Assembly (NCBI RefSeq): GCF_018802605.1
Contig: NZ_CP069161.1
Span: forward strand, 1,178,001 to 1,242,000
DNA: 64,000 bases
DNA from: Paludibacterium paludis
GTDB lineage: Bacteria; Pseudomonadota; Gammaproteobacteria; Burkholderiales; Chromobacteriaceae
Reading direction: 5' to 3'
Shown piece after piece: positions 1 to 9,562 of this stretch (position 1 is its first letter; each line of letters starts with the position of its first letter). The notes beneath the pieces were generated by a model, which did no database searches, was not told where the DNA came from, and saw only the letters and a program-made list of their open reading frames with translations. Position numbers and translations under genes: made by a program.

Positions 1-27
1 GAAAAGGCCTGGATCAACGGTTTGTGA
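1..27 (+). CDS. 3' end of an upstream gene (partial)
   Basis: The first 27 bases read as an open frame of eight codons (E-K-A-W-I-N-G-L) closed by TGA, directly before the phosphatase gene. Too little is visible to name it. A GTG at 24 overlaps its stop, so the two genes may be coupled. Confidence 0.3.
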   Translation, partial: EKAWINGL

Positions 28-47
28 GCACGGGAGAGACACGGAAG

Positions 48-515
48 ATGGAACGCTGGCTGTTTGTCTGCATGGGCAATATCTGCCGTTCGCCGACGCT
101 GGAGGGCGTGATGCGCGAACGCATCGCCAGAGCCGGGCTCACCGGCCGGCTCGAGGTCGATTCCGCGGGCACGGGGCCTTGGCACGCGGGCAAGGCGCCC
201 GACGAGCGCAGCGCCCGGGCGGCCGCGCGCCGGGGTTATGATCTGACGCCCTTGCGGGCCCGTCAGATCGTGGCCGGGGATTTCGAGCGCTTCGACCTTA
301 TTCTCGCCGCGGATCGGGACAACCTCGCCTGGCTTCGCGAACGGTGCCCCGAGATCCACCTGCACAAGCTGCGGCTGGCGTTGTCGGTGCTGGAGGACGG
401 CGCCGAGATTCCCGATCCCTACTTCGGCGGCGAGGATGGTTTCGAGCGGGTGCTGGATTTGGTCGAGGCCGCCTGCGACGCATGGCTCGCCGGGCGCTTC
501 CACGGCGACGCCTGA
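48..515 (+). CDS. Low-molecular-weight protein-tyrosine phosphatase
   Basis: 155-residue cytosolic phosphatase of the LMW-PTP family, which removes phosphate from phosphotyrosine through a cysteinyl-phosphate intermediate. The N-terminus carries the CX5R loop (VCMGNICRS) and the C-terminal half carries the general-acid loop (IPDPYFGG), so it should be active. I prefer ATG at 48 because GGGAG lies about 11 bases upstream; an in-frame GTG at 24 would add eight residues and overlap the previous stop. No tyrosine-kinase or exopolysaccharide gene is visible next to it, so its substrate is unknown. It sits 45 bases before cheB, probably by chance. Confidence 0.88.
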   Translation: MERWLFVCMGNICRSPTLEGVMRERIARAGLTGRLEVDSAGTGPWHAGKAPDERSARAAARRGYDLTPLRARQIVAGDFERFDLILAADRDNLAWLRERCPEIHLHKLRLALSVLEDGAEIPDPYFGGEDGFERVLDLVEAACDAWLAGRFHGDA

Positions 516-560
516 CGCGGTAAGCTCTGGGCAAAACAACGACAAAGAGTCATTCACCGA

Positions 561-1250
561 ATGCCCAACGAACCCATCTCGCTGCCCAAGCCGATCGAGG
601 TCGCGCCAAGCCACACGGCCGATATCGTCCTGCCCAGGCTGACGGGCCGCCAGCCGCTGGCCCGGCAAGTGGTGATCGCCATCGGCTCGTCGACCGGGGG
701 AACGGAGGCGCTGCGCGTGCTCCTGACCGCCCTGCCGGCGAACATGCCGCCGATCCTTATCACCCAGCACATGCCGGAAATGTTCACCAAGTCCTTTGCC
801 GCCAGGCTTGACAGCCTGTGCCGGCTGACCGTCAAGGAGGCGGCGGACGGCGAGCGCCTGCAGCCCGGACATGTCTATATCGCGCCCGGGCACTCTCACT
901 TGCTGGTCAAGCCCGCGCCGACCATCGGCTTCGCGGTCGGACTGAGCCGCGCGGATCCGGTGAACCGCCACCGCCCTTCGGTGGATGTGCTGTTCCGCTC
1001 GCTGGGCAATCTGGTCGGTAAAAATGCCATAGGTGTGATTCTTACCGGCATGGGGCGCGATGGCGCGGCCGGCATGCTGGAGATGAAGGAGGCCGGCGCG
1101 TATAATATCGCCCAGGACGAGGCGTCCTGTGTGGTCTTCGGCATGCCCAAAGAGGCCATTGCGCTGGGCGCGGTGCATGAAGTCCTGCCGATCGCCTCGA
1201 TGGCCGGGCGCCTTGCCGCGCTGGCCGTGCAACGACAACCTTCAGCCTGA
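561..1250 (+). CDS. cheB: CheB-type protein-glutamate methylesterase without receiver domain
   Basis: 229-residue chemoreceptor methylesterase/deamidase catalytic domain. It removes methyl groups from receptor glutamates to reset chemotaxis. The CheB triad is intact: Ser in IGSSTGG (about residue 44), His70 in TQHMP and Asp167 in GMGRDGA. Canonical CheB is about 350 residues with an N-terminal receiver that inhibits the esterase until phosphorylated. Here residues 1-35 are only a proline-rich lead-in, and no receiver is encoded in the 45-base gap upstream. The enzyme may therefore be constitutive, or controlled through another protein. It directly precedes the sigma-54 regulator (13-base gap), suggesting co-transcription. 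Confidence 0.88.
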   Translation: MPNEPISLPKPIEVAPSHTADIVLPRLTGRQPLARQVVIAIGSSTGGTEALRVLLTALPANMPPILITQHMPEMFTKSFAARLDSLCRLTVKEAADGERLQPGHVYIAPGHSHLLVKPAPTIGFAVGLSRADPVNRHRPSVDVLFRSLGNLVGKNAIGVILTGMGRDGAAGMLEMKEAGAYNIAQDEASCVVFGMPKEAIALGAVHEVLPIASMAGRLAALAVQRQPSA

Positions 1251-1263
1251 CCGACGCCGCCCT

Positions 1264-2634
1264 ATGCCCATCACTTCCCTGCCCGTGCTTGTCGTCGAGG
1301 ACGACGCGGATCTGCGCGAAGCCATCGTCGACACTCTGACCCTCGCCGGCTATGCCACGCACGAAGCGAGCGACGGGTCGTCGGCGCTCGCCAAGCTCGA
1401 ACGTCATCCGATCGGACTCGTGGTATCCGACGCCCAGATGGAACCGATGGACGGCTATGCGCTGTTCGATGAGGTCAAGCGCCGCTATCCGGGCATTCCC
1501 TTCATCCTGATGACCGCTCACGGGGTGATCGAGCGGGCGATCGACCTCTTGCGCGCCGGAGCGAGCCATTATCTGCTCAAACCCTTCGAGCCGGCGGCGC
1601 TCATCGCCGAGGTCGGCCGCCATATCCTGGCGATGCCGGAAGGCCCGGGCGACGACGTGGTCGCCGAGTCGCCGGCGATGCGGCAGGTGTTTTCCCTGGC
1701 GGGGAGAGTGGCGCGCAGCGACGCGACCGTGTTGCTGTCCGGGCCCTCCGGCACCGGAAAGGAAGTCCTGGCGCGTTACATCCACCGCCATTCGGCGCGC
1801 TCGGGCGGGCCGTTCGTCGCCGTCAACTGCGCGGCGATTCCCGAAACCCTGCTCGAATCGACCCTGTTCGGGCACGAGAAGGGCGCCTTCACCGGCGCCG
1901 CCCAGACCATGCCGGGCAAGTTCGAGCAGGCCCAGGGCGGCACCTTGCTGCTCGACGAGGTGACCGAGATGCCGCTGGCCCTGCAGGCGAAACTCTTGCG
2001 GGTCATTCAGGAGCGCGAGGTCGAGCGGGTGGGCGGCGCGAAAACCATTCGTCTCGACATCCGCCTCGTGGCGACCACCAATCGCGATATCCAGTCCGAG
2101 GTGGCGGCCGGCCGGTTCCGCGAGGATCTGTTTTTCCGGCTGAACGTGTTCCCGCTGAAATTGCCCGCGCTGTCCGAAAGGCGCGAGGATATCCTGCCGT
2201 TGGCACGCCGTGTGCTTAAGAAGTACTCGGAGGCCGCTTCGCGCTCCGGCTTGTCCCTGTCCGGCGAGGCCGAGCGCGAATTGACGGCCCATAGTTGGGA
2301 GGGTAACATCCGCGAACTGGAAAATGTCATTCAGCGGGCGGTCATTCTTGCCGCCGGGGCGGAAATTCTTGCCGCCGACCTGATGCTGCAAGGACAGTTT
2401 TCCGGTGAGGGACTGGTTACCCCCGCCCCGGTGAATCCGGTGTCCGATGACGCGGACATGCGGTCGCTGGAAAAAAGGCATATATTGGAAACGTTGGCGG
2501 CCACGGGCGGCGTGAAAAAGCTCGCGGCGGAAAAACTGGGCATCAGCGAGCGGACCCTGCGCTACAAGCTGCAGCGGTACCGCGACGAGGACGCTGAGGG
2601 ATCCGGCGAGGATCCGGCCCCGTCGCCGACATGA
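1264..2634 (+). CDS. fleR: Sigma-54-dependent flagellar response regulator (FleR/FlrC-like)
   Basis: 456-residue NtrC-family activator. An N-terminal receiver (phosphoacceptor about Asp56 in VVSDAQME) is followed by an AAA+ domain with Walker A (GPSGTGKE) and the sigma-54-contacting GAFTGA loop (GHEKGAFTGAAQ), then a Fis-type helix-turn-helix at the C-terminus (LGISERTLRYKL). FleR/FlrC proteins turn on mid-class flagellar operons with RpoN. Its place just before fliE and the perfect sigma-54 promoter ahead of fliK support that role. The start at ATG 1264 begins the receiver cleanly; longer in-frame starts inside cheB are shadows. No partner kinase (FleS) is in view and may lie upstream of the window. 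Confidence 0.85.
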   Translation: MPITSLPVLVVEDDADLREAIVDTLTLAGYATHEASDGSSALAKLERHPIGLVVSDAQMEPMDGYALFDEVKRRYPGIPFILMTAHGVIERAIDLLRAGASHYLLKPFEPAALIAEVGRHILAMPEGPGDDVVAESPAMRQVFSLAGRVARSDATVLLSGPSGTGKEVLARYIHRHSARSGGPFVAVNCAAIPETLLESTLFGHEKGAFTGAAQTMPGKFEQAQGGTLLLDEVTEMPLALQAKLLRVIQEREVERVGGAKTIRLDIRLVATTNRDIQSEVAAGRFREDLFFRLNVFPLKLPALSERREDILPLARRVLKKYSEAASRSGLSLSGEAERELTAHSWEGNIRELENVIQRAVILAAGAEILAADLMLQGQFSGEGLVTPAPVNPVSDDADMRSLEKRHILETLAATGGVKKLAAEKLGISERTLRYKLQRYRDEDAEGSGEDPAPSPT

Positions 2635-2650
2635 GATATACGGAGCAACC

Positions 2651-2974
2651 ATGTCAATACAAGGTGTCGACCAGCTTCTTGGCGAGTTGAACGCCGCGTC
2701 GGCGCTGGCCGCCGGAAAGGCGCCGCCCAAGACGGATCCTGCGGCCGGTACCGTGGATTTCGGCGATGTGCTGAAGGCCACGATCGAGCAGGTGAACTCG
2801 GCGCAGCAGACCTCGCAGGAGATGCAGAAGCAATTCGAGCTGGGCGAAGAGGGGGTCAATCTGCAGGACGTGATGGTCTCCCTGCAGAAGGCCAGCCTGT
2901 CGTTCCAGACCATGGCCCAGGCACGCAACAAATTGATGAGTGCGTACCAGGAAATCATGAATACCCAGGTTTAG
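2651..2974 (+). CDS. fliE: Flagellar hook-basal body protein FliE
   Basis: 107-residue rod adapter that joins the MS ring (FliF) to the proximal rod. The length is normal for FliE. The C-terminal half has the family pattern (NLQDVMVSLQKASLSFQTM, then ARNKLMSAYQEIMN), a helix that polymerises with the rod. It is the first gene of the fliEFGHIJ run, 16 bases after fleR with GGAGCAACC before its ATG. No recognisable sigma-54 or sigma-28 promoter was found just upstream, so it may be read from fleR or from a site inside it. Confidence 0.93.
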   Translation: MSIQGVDQLLGELNAASALAAGKAPPKTDPAAGTVDFGDVLKATIEQVNSAQQTSQEMQKQFELGEEGVNLQDVMVSLQKASLSFQTMAQARNKLMSAYQEIMNTQV

Positions 2975-3027
2975 CGCTGTTTTCGATTCACGCCGACAGC
3001 GGTGAGACCTAGAGCTGAAACCACTGT

Positions 3028-4791
3028 ATGGCTGATCTGGCAGAAAACGCTACTCCCGCTTGGCGAATGCGGCTGAACGAGGCGGTCGACCGCTTCAAGG
3101 CCCTTCCCAACAATCGAAAGTTCCTCTTCCTCGGTGCGCTGGCGGCGATTTTCGCGGTCATCGTCGGTGCAGTCGTGCTCAACCGCGAGCCGGCCTACAA
3201 GGTTCTGTTCTCCAACCTGTCCGACCGCGACGGCGGACAGATCACCGCGTCGCTGCAGGCGATGAACGTCCCCTATCAACTCGGCAACGGCGGCGTCATT
3301 TCCGTGCCGTCCGACAAGGTGTACGACGCGCGTCTGAAGCTTGCCGCCCAGGGTTTGCCCAAGGCCGGCGGCGTCGGCTTCGAACTGATGGACAACCAGA
3401 AGTTCGGCATCAGCCAGTTCGCCGAACAGGTCAACTACCAGCGCGCCATCGAAGGGGAACTCGCGCGCACCATCGAATCCATCCAGTCCGTCGAAACGGC
3501 GCGCATCCACATCGCTACGCCCAAGCAGAGCGTGTTCGTGCGCGAGCAGCAGCAGACCACCGCGTCGGTGATGCTCAGCCTGTTCCGCGGCCGGGTGCTG
3601 GACGCGGCCCAGGTGGCCGGCATCGTCAACCTGGTGTCCAGTTCCGTGCCCGGGCTCACCGCGAAGAACGTCACCGTGGTGGATCAGGACGGCAATCTGC
3701 TGTCGCGCATCCAGGACCCTGACAGCGCGTCGGGCACGCTCGACCAGCGCCAGCTCTCCTATGTGCACCAGATCGAGGACGATTACGTCAAGCGCATCGA
3801 AGCCATCCTCGAGCCGATTTTCGGCAAGGGGAACGCCCGCGCCCAGGTCACGGCCCAGCTGGATTTTTCCGAGACGGAGCAGACGTCCGAAACATTCCGC
3901 CCCAATTCCAGTCCGAATCCGTCGGCCACCCGCAGCCAGCAGATCGTCGAGAAGCTCGGCAAGGGCGTGCCGTTGCCCGGCGGTGTGCCGGGCGCGCTGT
4001 CCAACCAGCCGCCGTCCGCGGCCTCGGCGCCGATCACCCTGCCGCCTGGCGCCGCGCCCGGCACGCAGACGCTGTCCGGCCAGCCGATGGGCACGGATGC
4101 CACGCTAGAACGCGACATCACCACCAATTACGAGGTGGACAAGACCATCCAGCACACCAAGCTGCCCAAGGGCAGCATCAAGCGGCTGACCGCCGCGGTG
4201 GTGGTCAATTACCGCAACATGCCGGACCGCAACGGGGATTTGAAGCCGACGCCGCTGACGGCGCAGGAAGTCCAGCAGATCAATAATCTGGTGCGGGACG
4301 CCATCGGCTACAATACCCAGAGGGGCGACACGATCAATGTGGTCAACGCCGCGTTCGCCGATGCGGTGGCGCCGGTCAGCGTGCAGGAAAAAGTGGTCGA
4401 TTACGTGACGAACAACGGCACGTCGATCCTTAAGTATTCGCTTCTGGCCATCGCGATCCTCTACCTGGTGTTCGGCGTGGTGCGCCCGATCATGCGCGAT
4501 ATCGTCAAGCCGCCCAAGCCGCCGCGCGACGAGAAGGCGGAGGCCGCCGCAGGGCGCCTGCTCGCCGTGGCCGACGACGAGGAAGGGGAGATCGAGATCG
4601 GCGAGGACGGCAAGCCGCGCCGCGTCGCGCGCAAGGGCCTCTCCGGCGGCGGCGACGACGAGACGGTCGACGAGAAGGAACTGCAGCGTCGCCAGTACAC
4701 CACGAATCTCGAGTCGGTGCGCGAGATGGTGAAGGCCGATCCGCGCATGGCGGCCCAGATCATCAAGGAATGGATCAGCTCCGATGAGTGA
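3028..4791 (+). CDS. fliF: Flagellar MS-ring protein FliF
   Basis: 587-residue inner-membrane protein that forms the MS ring, the base on which rod, C-ring and export apparatus assemble. It has the expected two membrane segments, near residues 32-52 (FLFLGALAAIFAVIVGAVVL) and 468-488, enclosing the periplasmic ring-building domains. The Pro/Ala-rich stretch around 310-355 is a typical variable insert. The cytoplasmic C-terminal tail (VREMVKADPRMAAQIIKEW) is the FliG-binding helix. Its stop overlaps the fliG start by eight bases, which favours coupled translation of two directly interacting partners. Confidence 0.96.
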   Translation: MADLAENATPAWRMRLNEAVDRFKALPNNRKFLFLGALAAIFAVIVGAVVLNREPAYKVLFSNLSDRDGGQITASLQAMNVPYQLGNGGVISVPSDKVYDARLKLAAQGLPKAGGVGFELMDNQKFGISQFAEQVNYQRAIEGELARTIESIQSVETARIHIATPKQSVFVREQQQTTASVMLSLFRGRVLDAAQVAGIVNLVSSSVPGLTAKNVTVVDQDGNLLSRIQDPDSASGTLDQRQLSYVHQIEDDYVKRIEAILEPIFGKGNARAQVTAQLDFSETEQTSETFRPNSSPNPSATRSQQIVEKLGKGVPLPGGVPGALSNQPPSAASAPITLPPGAAPGTQTLSGQPMGTDATLERDITTNYEVDKTIQHTKLPKGSIKRLTAAVVVNYRNMPDRNGDLKPTPLTAQEVQQINNLVRDAIGYNTQRGDTINVVNAAFADAVAPVSVQEKVVDYVTNNGTSILKYSLLAIAILYLVFGVVRPIMRDIVKPPKPPRDEKAEAAAGRLLAVADDEEGEIEIGEDGKPRRVARKGLSGGGDDETVDEKELQRRQYTTNLESVREMVKADPRMAAQIIKEWISSDE

Positions 4792-5782
4792 CAACGGAAT
4801 CAGGCGCAGCGCCATCCTGCTCTTCAGCCTGGGGCAAGCCGAGGCGGTCGAGGTCTTCAAGTACCTCGGTCCCAAGGAGGTCCAGAAAATCTCGCTGGCG
4901 ATGGCCGCCATCAACAACCTCAACTACGAGGAAATCGGCAAGGTGCTCGACCAGTTCCGCGAGGAGTGCGCGGCGCGGGCGAGCCTTGGCGCCTCGGACG
5001 AATACCTGCGCAATGTGCTGATCGAGGCGCTCGGCCCGGACAAGGCGGCCAACCTGCTTGACAAGATCATGCAGGGCAACGACCACAGTGGCATCGAAAG
5101 CCTCAAGTGGATGGATCCGTCCTCGGCCGCCGACCTGATTCGCAACGAGCATCCGCAGATCATCGCCACGATCCTCGTGCATCTGGATCCGGACATGTCC
5201 AGTTCCATCCTGCAATTCTTCCCGGAGCGCATGCGCAACGAGGTGCTGATCCGCACCGCAACCCTGGAGGGGGTGCAGCCGCAGGCGCTGCGTGAATTGA
5301 ACGACGTGCTGACCCAGCTTTTGTCCGGCTCGGACCGCATCAAGAAGAGCGCCGCGGGCGGCGTCGCCATGACCGCGGAAATCCTCAATTTCATGGGCGG
5401 CAACGTCGAGGCGTCGGCCTTGGGCTATATCCGCGAATACGATCCGGAACTCGCGCAACGCATCCAGGACAAGATGTTCGTCTTCGAAAACCTGCTGGAT
5501 ATCGACGACCGTTCGATCCAGACCATCCTGCGCGAGGTGCAGTCCGATTCGCTGGTGGTCGCGCTCAAGGGCACCAGCGCCGAACTCAAGGACAAGATTT
5601 TCCGGAACATGTCGCAGCGCGCCGCGGAAATGCTGCGCGACGACCTGGAGTCCAAAGGGCCGGTCAAGCTCTCCGAGGTCGAAGCCGAACAGAAGGAAAT
5701 CCTCAAGATCGTTCGCAAACTCGCCGACGACGGTCAGATCGTGCTAGGCAGCAAGGGCGGTGATGAAGGACTCGTCGAATAA
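4784..5782 (+). CDS. fliG: Flagellar motor switch protein FliG
   Basis: 332-residue C-ring component that binds FliF at its N-terminus and, through its C-terminal charged helix, contacts the MotA stator to generate torque. The middle EHPQ segment (NEHPQIIATILVHL) and the C-terminal torque domain (FEDLLDIDDRSIQ-type, here VFENLLDIDDRS) are intact. It overlaps fliF at its 5' end and fliH at its 3' end, as usual for this operon. Confidence 0.96.
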   Translation: MSDNGIRRSAILLFSLGQAEAVEVFKYLGPKEVQKISLAMAAINNLNYEEIGKVLDQFREECAARASLGASDEYLRNVLIEALGPDKAANLLDKIMQGNDHSGIESLKWMDPSSAADLIRNEHPQIIATILVHLDPDMSSSILQFFPERMRNEVLIRTATLEGVQPQALRELNDVLTQLLSGSDRIKKSAAGGVAMTAEILNFMGGNVEASALGYIREYDPELAQRIQDKMFVFENLLDIDDRSIQTILREVQSDSLVVALKGTSAELKDKIFRNMSQRAAEMLRDDLESKGPVKLSEVEAEQKEILKIVRKLADDGQIVLGSKGGDEGLVE

Positions 5783-6617
5783 GACCATCATTCCGGCCGG
5801 CGAGCTCGAGGACTGGCAAAGCTGGCAGCCCAGGGAGCTGCTGCCTTCGCTGGCGACACTGACGCCCGGGGACCTCGCGCGCCTCGTGGTGAAGGCGCGC
5901 GGCCCGATGGTGAGTCCGGCCTCGCTCGAAGAGCGCCTGCAGTCCGGGGCGCTTCCCGAGCCGGAGCCGGAAGTCTTCCACGTCGAGCCGATGCCAGAAC
6001 CCCTGTCGAGCGAAGAGCCCGAACCCGAGCCGCCCGCCTACCCGACCGCCGCGGAGCTCGAAGCCATCCATCAGGATGCCTGGCAGAGCGGTTACCAGGC
6101 GGGTCACGAGGCCGGGCTGGTAACCGGCAAGGAAGAGGGGTTGGCGCTGGGGCTCGCCGAGGGCCGCGAAGCGGCGCGCGAGACGTTCCAGGCGGCCTGG
6201 GAGCCGCTGCGGCAGCTGTCCGGCGAGTTCGCCGCCTCGCTGTCCCGTCTGGAGGAGGCCCTGGCGCCGGAGTTGTTGACGCTGGCCCTGACCTTTGCCG
6301 AGCGGCTGGTCGGCGAGCACCTGGCCTGCCGGCCCAACGCCATCGAGGCCATGCTGCGCGAAGCCTTGGCCAGCCTTCCCGCTACCCTGGCGCAAGGCCG
6401 CCTGCGCGTCAATCCGGCGGACCTGGAGGTGGCGCGCAATTTTCTTGAAACCGAAACGCCCGAGACCATGTGGCAATGGATCGAGGATCCCGCCATCGAG
6501 CGCGGCGGATGTTTGCTGGAGACGCCCCAACTTCGGCTGGATCTGACCCTTGCGAGTCGCAAGGCCGAACTCCTGGCGGCCCTGCCGGGCGGGACGGATG
6601 ACGATGCCGGCCTCTGA
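5763..6617 (+). CDS. fliH: Flagellar export ATPase regulator FliH
   Basis: 284-residue negative regulator and stator-like partner of the FliI ATPase in the flagellar type III export apparatus. The N-terminal third is acidic and proline-rich. The centre has the glycine-spaced repeat typical of FliH ([19 protein letters not shown], AxxxG heptads). The C-terminus is the FliI-binding domain. A GTG at 5760 and an ATG at 5763 are adjacent; I used the ATG. The gene overlaps fliG by 20 bases and fliI by 14. Confidence 0.92.
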   Translation: MKDSSNKTIIPAGELEDWQSWQPRELLPSLATLTPGDLARLVVKARGPMVSPASLEERLQSGALPEPEPEVFHVEPMPEPLSSEEPEPEPPAYPTAAELEAIHQDAWQSGYQAGHEAGLVTGKEEGLALGLAEGREAARETFQAAWEPLRQLSGEFAASLSRLEEALAPELLTLALTFAERLVGEHLACRPNAIEAMLREALASLPATLAQGRLRVNPADLEVARNFLETETPETMWQWIEDPAIERGGCLLETPQLRLDLTLASRKAELLAALPGGTDDDAGL

Positions 6618-8001
6618 CTGGCTGGAGCGTCAGGCGCGGTACCTCGCCGACTGTGCGCGCACGGTCGGGGAAACCCCCTTGTCGGCCCCCTGCGGGCGCT
6701 TGACCCGCGTTACCGGCATGGTGATGGAAGCGGTGGGGCTCAAATTACCGGTGGGCAGCGCCTGCCGCGTCGATTTGCCCGATGCGCCGCCTGTCGAGGC
6801 GGAGGTGGTGGGGTTTTCCGGGGACAAGGTGTTCCTGATGCCCTTGACCAATGTGCAAGGATTGCTGCCGGGCACCCCGGTACGGCCGCTCGCGGCGAAC
6901 CATCCGCCGAGATTCAACAAGCCTTCCGCCGCTCCCCGGGTCAACGGGCCGGGCGGTCGTCAGGTGCCGGTGGGCGCCAGCTTGCTCGGCCGGGTGCTCG
7001 ATTCGCTTGGCCGGCCGCTGGACGGGGCGGGGCCCGTGCACCCCGAAGCCTACTATCCGCTGCACAGCCAACCCATCAATCCTCTTGACCGTTCGCCGGT
7101 GCATGACGTGCTGGATGTCGGGGTGCGCGCGATCAACGGCTTGCTGACCGTCGGGCGCGGGCAGCGCCTCGGCCTGTTCGCCGGCTCGGGCGTGGGCAAG
7201 AGCGTGCTTCTGGGCATGATGGCCCGTTTCACGCGCGCCGATGTGGTGGTCGTGGGCCTGATCGGCGAACGGGGGCGCGAGGTCAAGGACTTCATTGACA
7301 ACATTCTGGGCGAAGACGGCCGCCGCCGTTCCGTGGTGGTCGCCGCGCCGGCCGACATGCCGCCCTTGATGCGGCTGCATGGCGCGGCCTATGCGACGGC
7401 CTTGGCCGAGTACTTTCGCGACCGGGGCCTCGACGTGCTTTTGCTGATGGACTCGGTGACCCGCTACGCGATGGCGCAGCGCGAAATCGCGCTTGCCATC
7501 GGCGAGCCGCCAGTCACCAAGGGCTATCCGCCTTCCGTGTTCGCCCGCCTGCCGCAACTGATCGAACGGGCCGGTAACGGCCCGGAAGGCGGCGGTTCGA
7601 TCACCGCGTTCTACACCGTGCTTTCCGAGGGCGACGACCAGCAGGACCCCATCGCGGATTCGGCGCGCGCCATCCTTGACGGCCACTTCGTGCTGTCGCG
7701 CGAGCTGGCCGAGTCCGGCCACTATCCGGCCATCGATATCGAGCAGTCGATCAGCCGCGTGATGGTGGATGTCGTCAGCCGCGAGCAGATCGATCTTGCC
7801 CGGCGTTTCAAGCAGCTCTATTCCCGGTACCAGCGCAACCGCGACCTGATCAGCGTCGGGGCGTACGTGCCCGGCTCCGATCCGTTGCTGGACGAGGCGA
7901 TCCGCCGGCAGTTGCCGATGGTCGGTTTTCTGACGCAGCCGATGCACGAATCCCATGACTATGCCTCGACGCTGGAACAGCTCTCCGACGTTCTGCTCTA
8001 A
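6604..8001 (+). CDS. fliI: Flagellum-specific ATP synthase FliI
   Basis: 465-residue F1-beta-like ATPase that energises early steps of flagellar protein export on the cytoplasmic face. Walker A ([11 protein letters not shown]) and Walker B ([13 protein letters not shown]) are intact, and the ATPase domain is followed by the family C-terminus. Several in-frame starts exist. ATG at 6604 is about six bases from GGGACGG and overlaps the end of fliH; ATG 6598 is an alternative. The frame upstream of this is a shadow of fliH. Confidence 0.95.
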   Translation: MPASDWLERQARYLADCARTVGETPLSAPCGRLTRVTGMVMEAVGLKLPVGSACRVDLPDAPPVEAEVVGFSGDKVFLMPLTNVQGLLPGTPVRPLAANHPPRFNKPSAAPRVNGPGGRQVPVGASLLGRVLDSLGRPLDGAGPVHPEAYYPLHSQPINPLDRSPVHDVLDVGVRAINGLLTVGRGQRLGLFAGSGVGKSVLLGMMARFTRADVVVVGLIGERGREVKDFIDNILGEDGRRRSVVVAAPADMPPLMRLHGAAYATALAEYFRDRGLDVLLLMDSVTRYAMAQREIALAIGEPPVTKGYPPSVFARLPQLIERAGNGPEGGGSITAFYTVLSEGDDQQDPIADSARAILDGHFVLSRELAESGHYPAIDIEQSISRVMVDVVSREQIDLARRFKQLYSRYQRNRDLISVGAYVPGSDPLLDEAIRRQLPMVGFLTQPMHESHDYASTLEQLSDVLL

Positions 8002-8010
8002 GGCCGAATC

Positions 8011-8463
8011 GTGAGCGAGAGCAAGTATGTCCTGCTGATCCGTCTCTCCGCGGAAAAGGCCGATGCCGCGGCAGAGCGCATGCGCCGGGCTCAGGCGAAC
8101 CTCGCCAATGCGCAAAACAAGCTCTCCCAGCTCAATGCCTTTCTCGCGGAATATCGTCAGAGACTGTGCGATGGCGGCATGGAGGGGATGTCGATCGCCC
8201 GCTGGCAGGACTGGCGGCTTTTTCTCGCCCGGCTGGATGAGGCGGTGGTCGTGCAGCAGCGCGATGTGGATCGTGCCACCCAGCATTTCGTGCTGGAACG
8301 CCATGCCTGGCAGGAGGCGCGCAAGCGGCTCAAGGCGTTCGAGAAGCTCCTCGAACGGGAAAACGAGAAACAGCGCGCCGCCACGGCGCGGCGCGAACAG
8401 AAGACCACCGACGAATTCGCCGCGCGCCGTTTCTGGGATCGTACCCATGGCGAAGAGGAATGA
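8011..8463 (+). CDS. fliJ: Flagellar export chaperone FliJ
   Basis: 150-residue soluble coiled-coil protein of the flagellar export apparatus. FliJ inserts in the FliI hexamer and links it to FlhA. The sequence is almost wholly helical and charged, with long Ala/Glu/Arg heptads (AAAERMRRAQANLANAQ) and conserved-looking C-terminal KAFEKLLER. It begins at GTG 8011, nine bases after fliI, as the start that keeps the whole coiled coil. Family members diverge strongly, so position and shape are the main support. Confidence 0.85.
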   Translation: MSESKYVLLIRLSAEKADAAAERMRRAQANLANAQNKLSQLNAFLAEYRQRLCDGGMEGMSIARWQDWRLFLARLDEAVVVQQRDVDRATQHFVLERHAWQEARKRLKAFEKLLERENEKQRAATARREQKTTDEFAARRFWDRTHGEEE

Positions 8464-8465
8464 TC

Positions 8466-8481
8466 TGGCACATTAATTGCT
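8466..8481 (+). promoter_or_regulatory. Sigma-54 (RpoN) promoter for fliK
   Basis: TGGCAC, five bases, then TTGCT. The -24 GG (8467-8468) and -12 GC (8479-8480) are exactly ten bases apart, matching the RpoN consensus. It lies in the 50-base gap between fliJ and fliK, placing the start near 8491, and GGGAGA follows ahead of the fliK ATG at 8514. The sigma-54 activator gene at 1264-2634 supplies a likely enhancer-binding protein. Confidence 0.8.
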
Positions 8482-8513
8482 AGGGTGAGGCTATCTTGCA
8501 GGGAGATCCTCAC

Positions 8514-9452
8514 ATGACGATTCCAACGCTACCCGGCGCTTCCGTGCCCTCGTCCGTTCAGGGCGGAGCGGCCATGCCCGGCACGTTCGGCTCCGCCGCC
8601 GATGCCGCGGGAGGCGCCGATTCGGGCCTGTTCGCCCAACTGCTCGGCATGCGCATGATCACCCTGGGAGGGGTGACCGGCACCAGCGCGAAAGAAGGCA
8701 AGGATGATGGCGAAACCACCGATGCGGCCCGTCCGGCCAAGACCCGGGAGGCCGACAAGAGCGCGCCGGCGCTGACCGACCCGTTGCAGATTGTCGCGCT
8801 TCAGCAGGTCAAACCGGAAGACGCACCGATCGTGCCGAAGACCTCGCGGGATGAGGGGGTCAAGGAGGAGGCCGTCGAGTCGCTAACGGAACAGGCGCCC
8901 CGGCATCATTCCGCCCGGACAGCGGACGACCTGCAAAATTTGCCGGGCGGCAAGCCTGTCGCCGCGACATTCTTGCCGGTCGAGACGCATGCCGCGCAGA
9001 CCGGCAAGCCGCAAACGGCCCTTCCGGTGTTTTCCGTGCCGACGCCGGTGAGCGATCCGGCCTGGGGACGCGCGGTCGGCAGCCAGGTCATCGCCATGGC
9101 CAACCTGAAAATGGACAAGGCCAGCATCGAAATCAATCCGCCGCAACTGGGACCGATCGAAGTCACTCTCAAGCTCGACGACAAGAGTGCGCAAGTGGTG
9201 TTCACCGCGGCCAGTCCAGCGACGCGCGACGCCATCGAAAACAGCCTGCCGCGCCTGTCCCAGATGCTGTCGGCAGGCGGTCTGCAGCTGACCGACGCCC
9301 AGGTGTTTTCCGGGCAGCAGGAGCAGCGCCAAGCCCAGTCCTCCCGGCAGGACGCGCGTCAGAACCGCCAGGAGGCGCCGCCCTCCGAGGACGGTCTGGA
9401 CGCGCTGGCGTCCATCAAGGCCGCGCGCAACATGCTCAGTATATTTGCCTGA
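8514..9452 (+). CDS. fliK: Flagellar hook-length control protein FliK
   Basis: 312-residue secreted molecular ruler that sets hook length and switches export specificity through FlhB. The N-terminal two-thirds is low-complexity, rich in Ala, Gly, Pro and charged residues. Residues about 195-270 form the conserved C-terminal switch domain (ASIEINPPQLGPIEVTLKL, then a Q-rich tail). The ATG at 8514 has GGGAGA seven bases upstream; a TTG at 8496 is unlikely. It is the first gene after a sigma-54 promoter, so it probably starts its own transcript fliKLMNOPQR. Confidence 0.9.
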   Translation: MTIPTLPGASVPSSVQGGAAMPGTFGSAADAAGGADSGLFAQLLGMRMITLGGVTGTSAKEGKDDGETTDAARPAKTREADKSAPALTDPLQIVALQQVKPEDAPIVPKTSRDEGVKEEAVESLTEQAPRHHSARTADDLQNLPGGKPVAATFLPVETHAAQTGKPQTALPVFSVPTPVSDPAWGRAVGSQVIAMANLKMDKASIEINPPQLGPIEVTLKLDDKSAQVVFTAASPATRDAIENSLPRLSQMLSAGGLQLTDAQVFSGQQEQRQAQSSRQDARQNRQEAPPSEDGLDALASIKAARNMLSIFA

Positions 9453-9562
9453 AAATGTGAAAAGTATTTGACCTCTGTTCAGTCGTGGCGGAAAACTGGA
9501 AAATAGCCACGGGATTTCGTTTAGAATTCCCGGATGACAACCGTTCGGACATAGACAGAGAT

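Noticed and set aside
9470..9562. Separate promoter for fliL (TTGACC, TAGAAT)
   Set aside because: Spacing is wrong and no sigma-54 or sigma-28 pattern fits; fliL is probably read from the fliK promoter.
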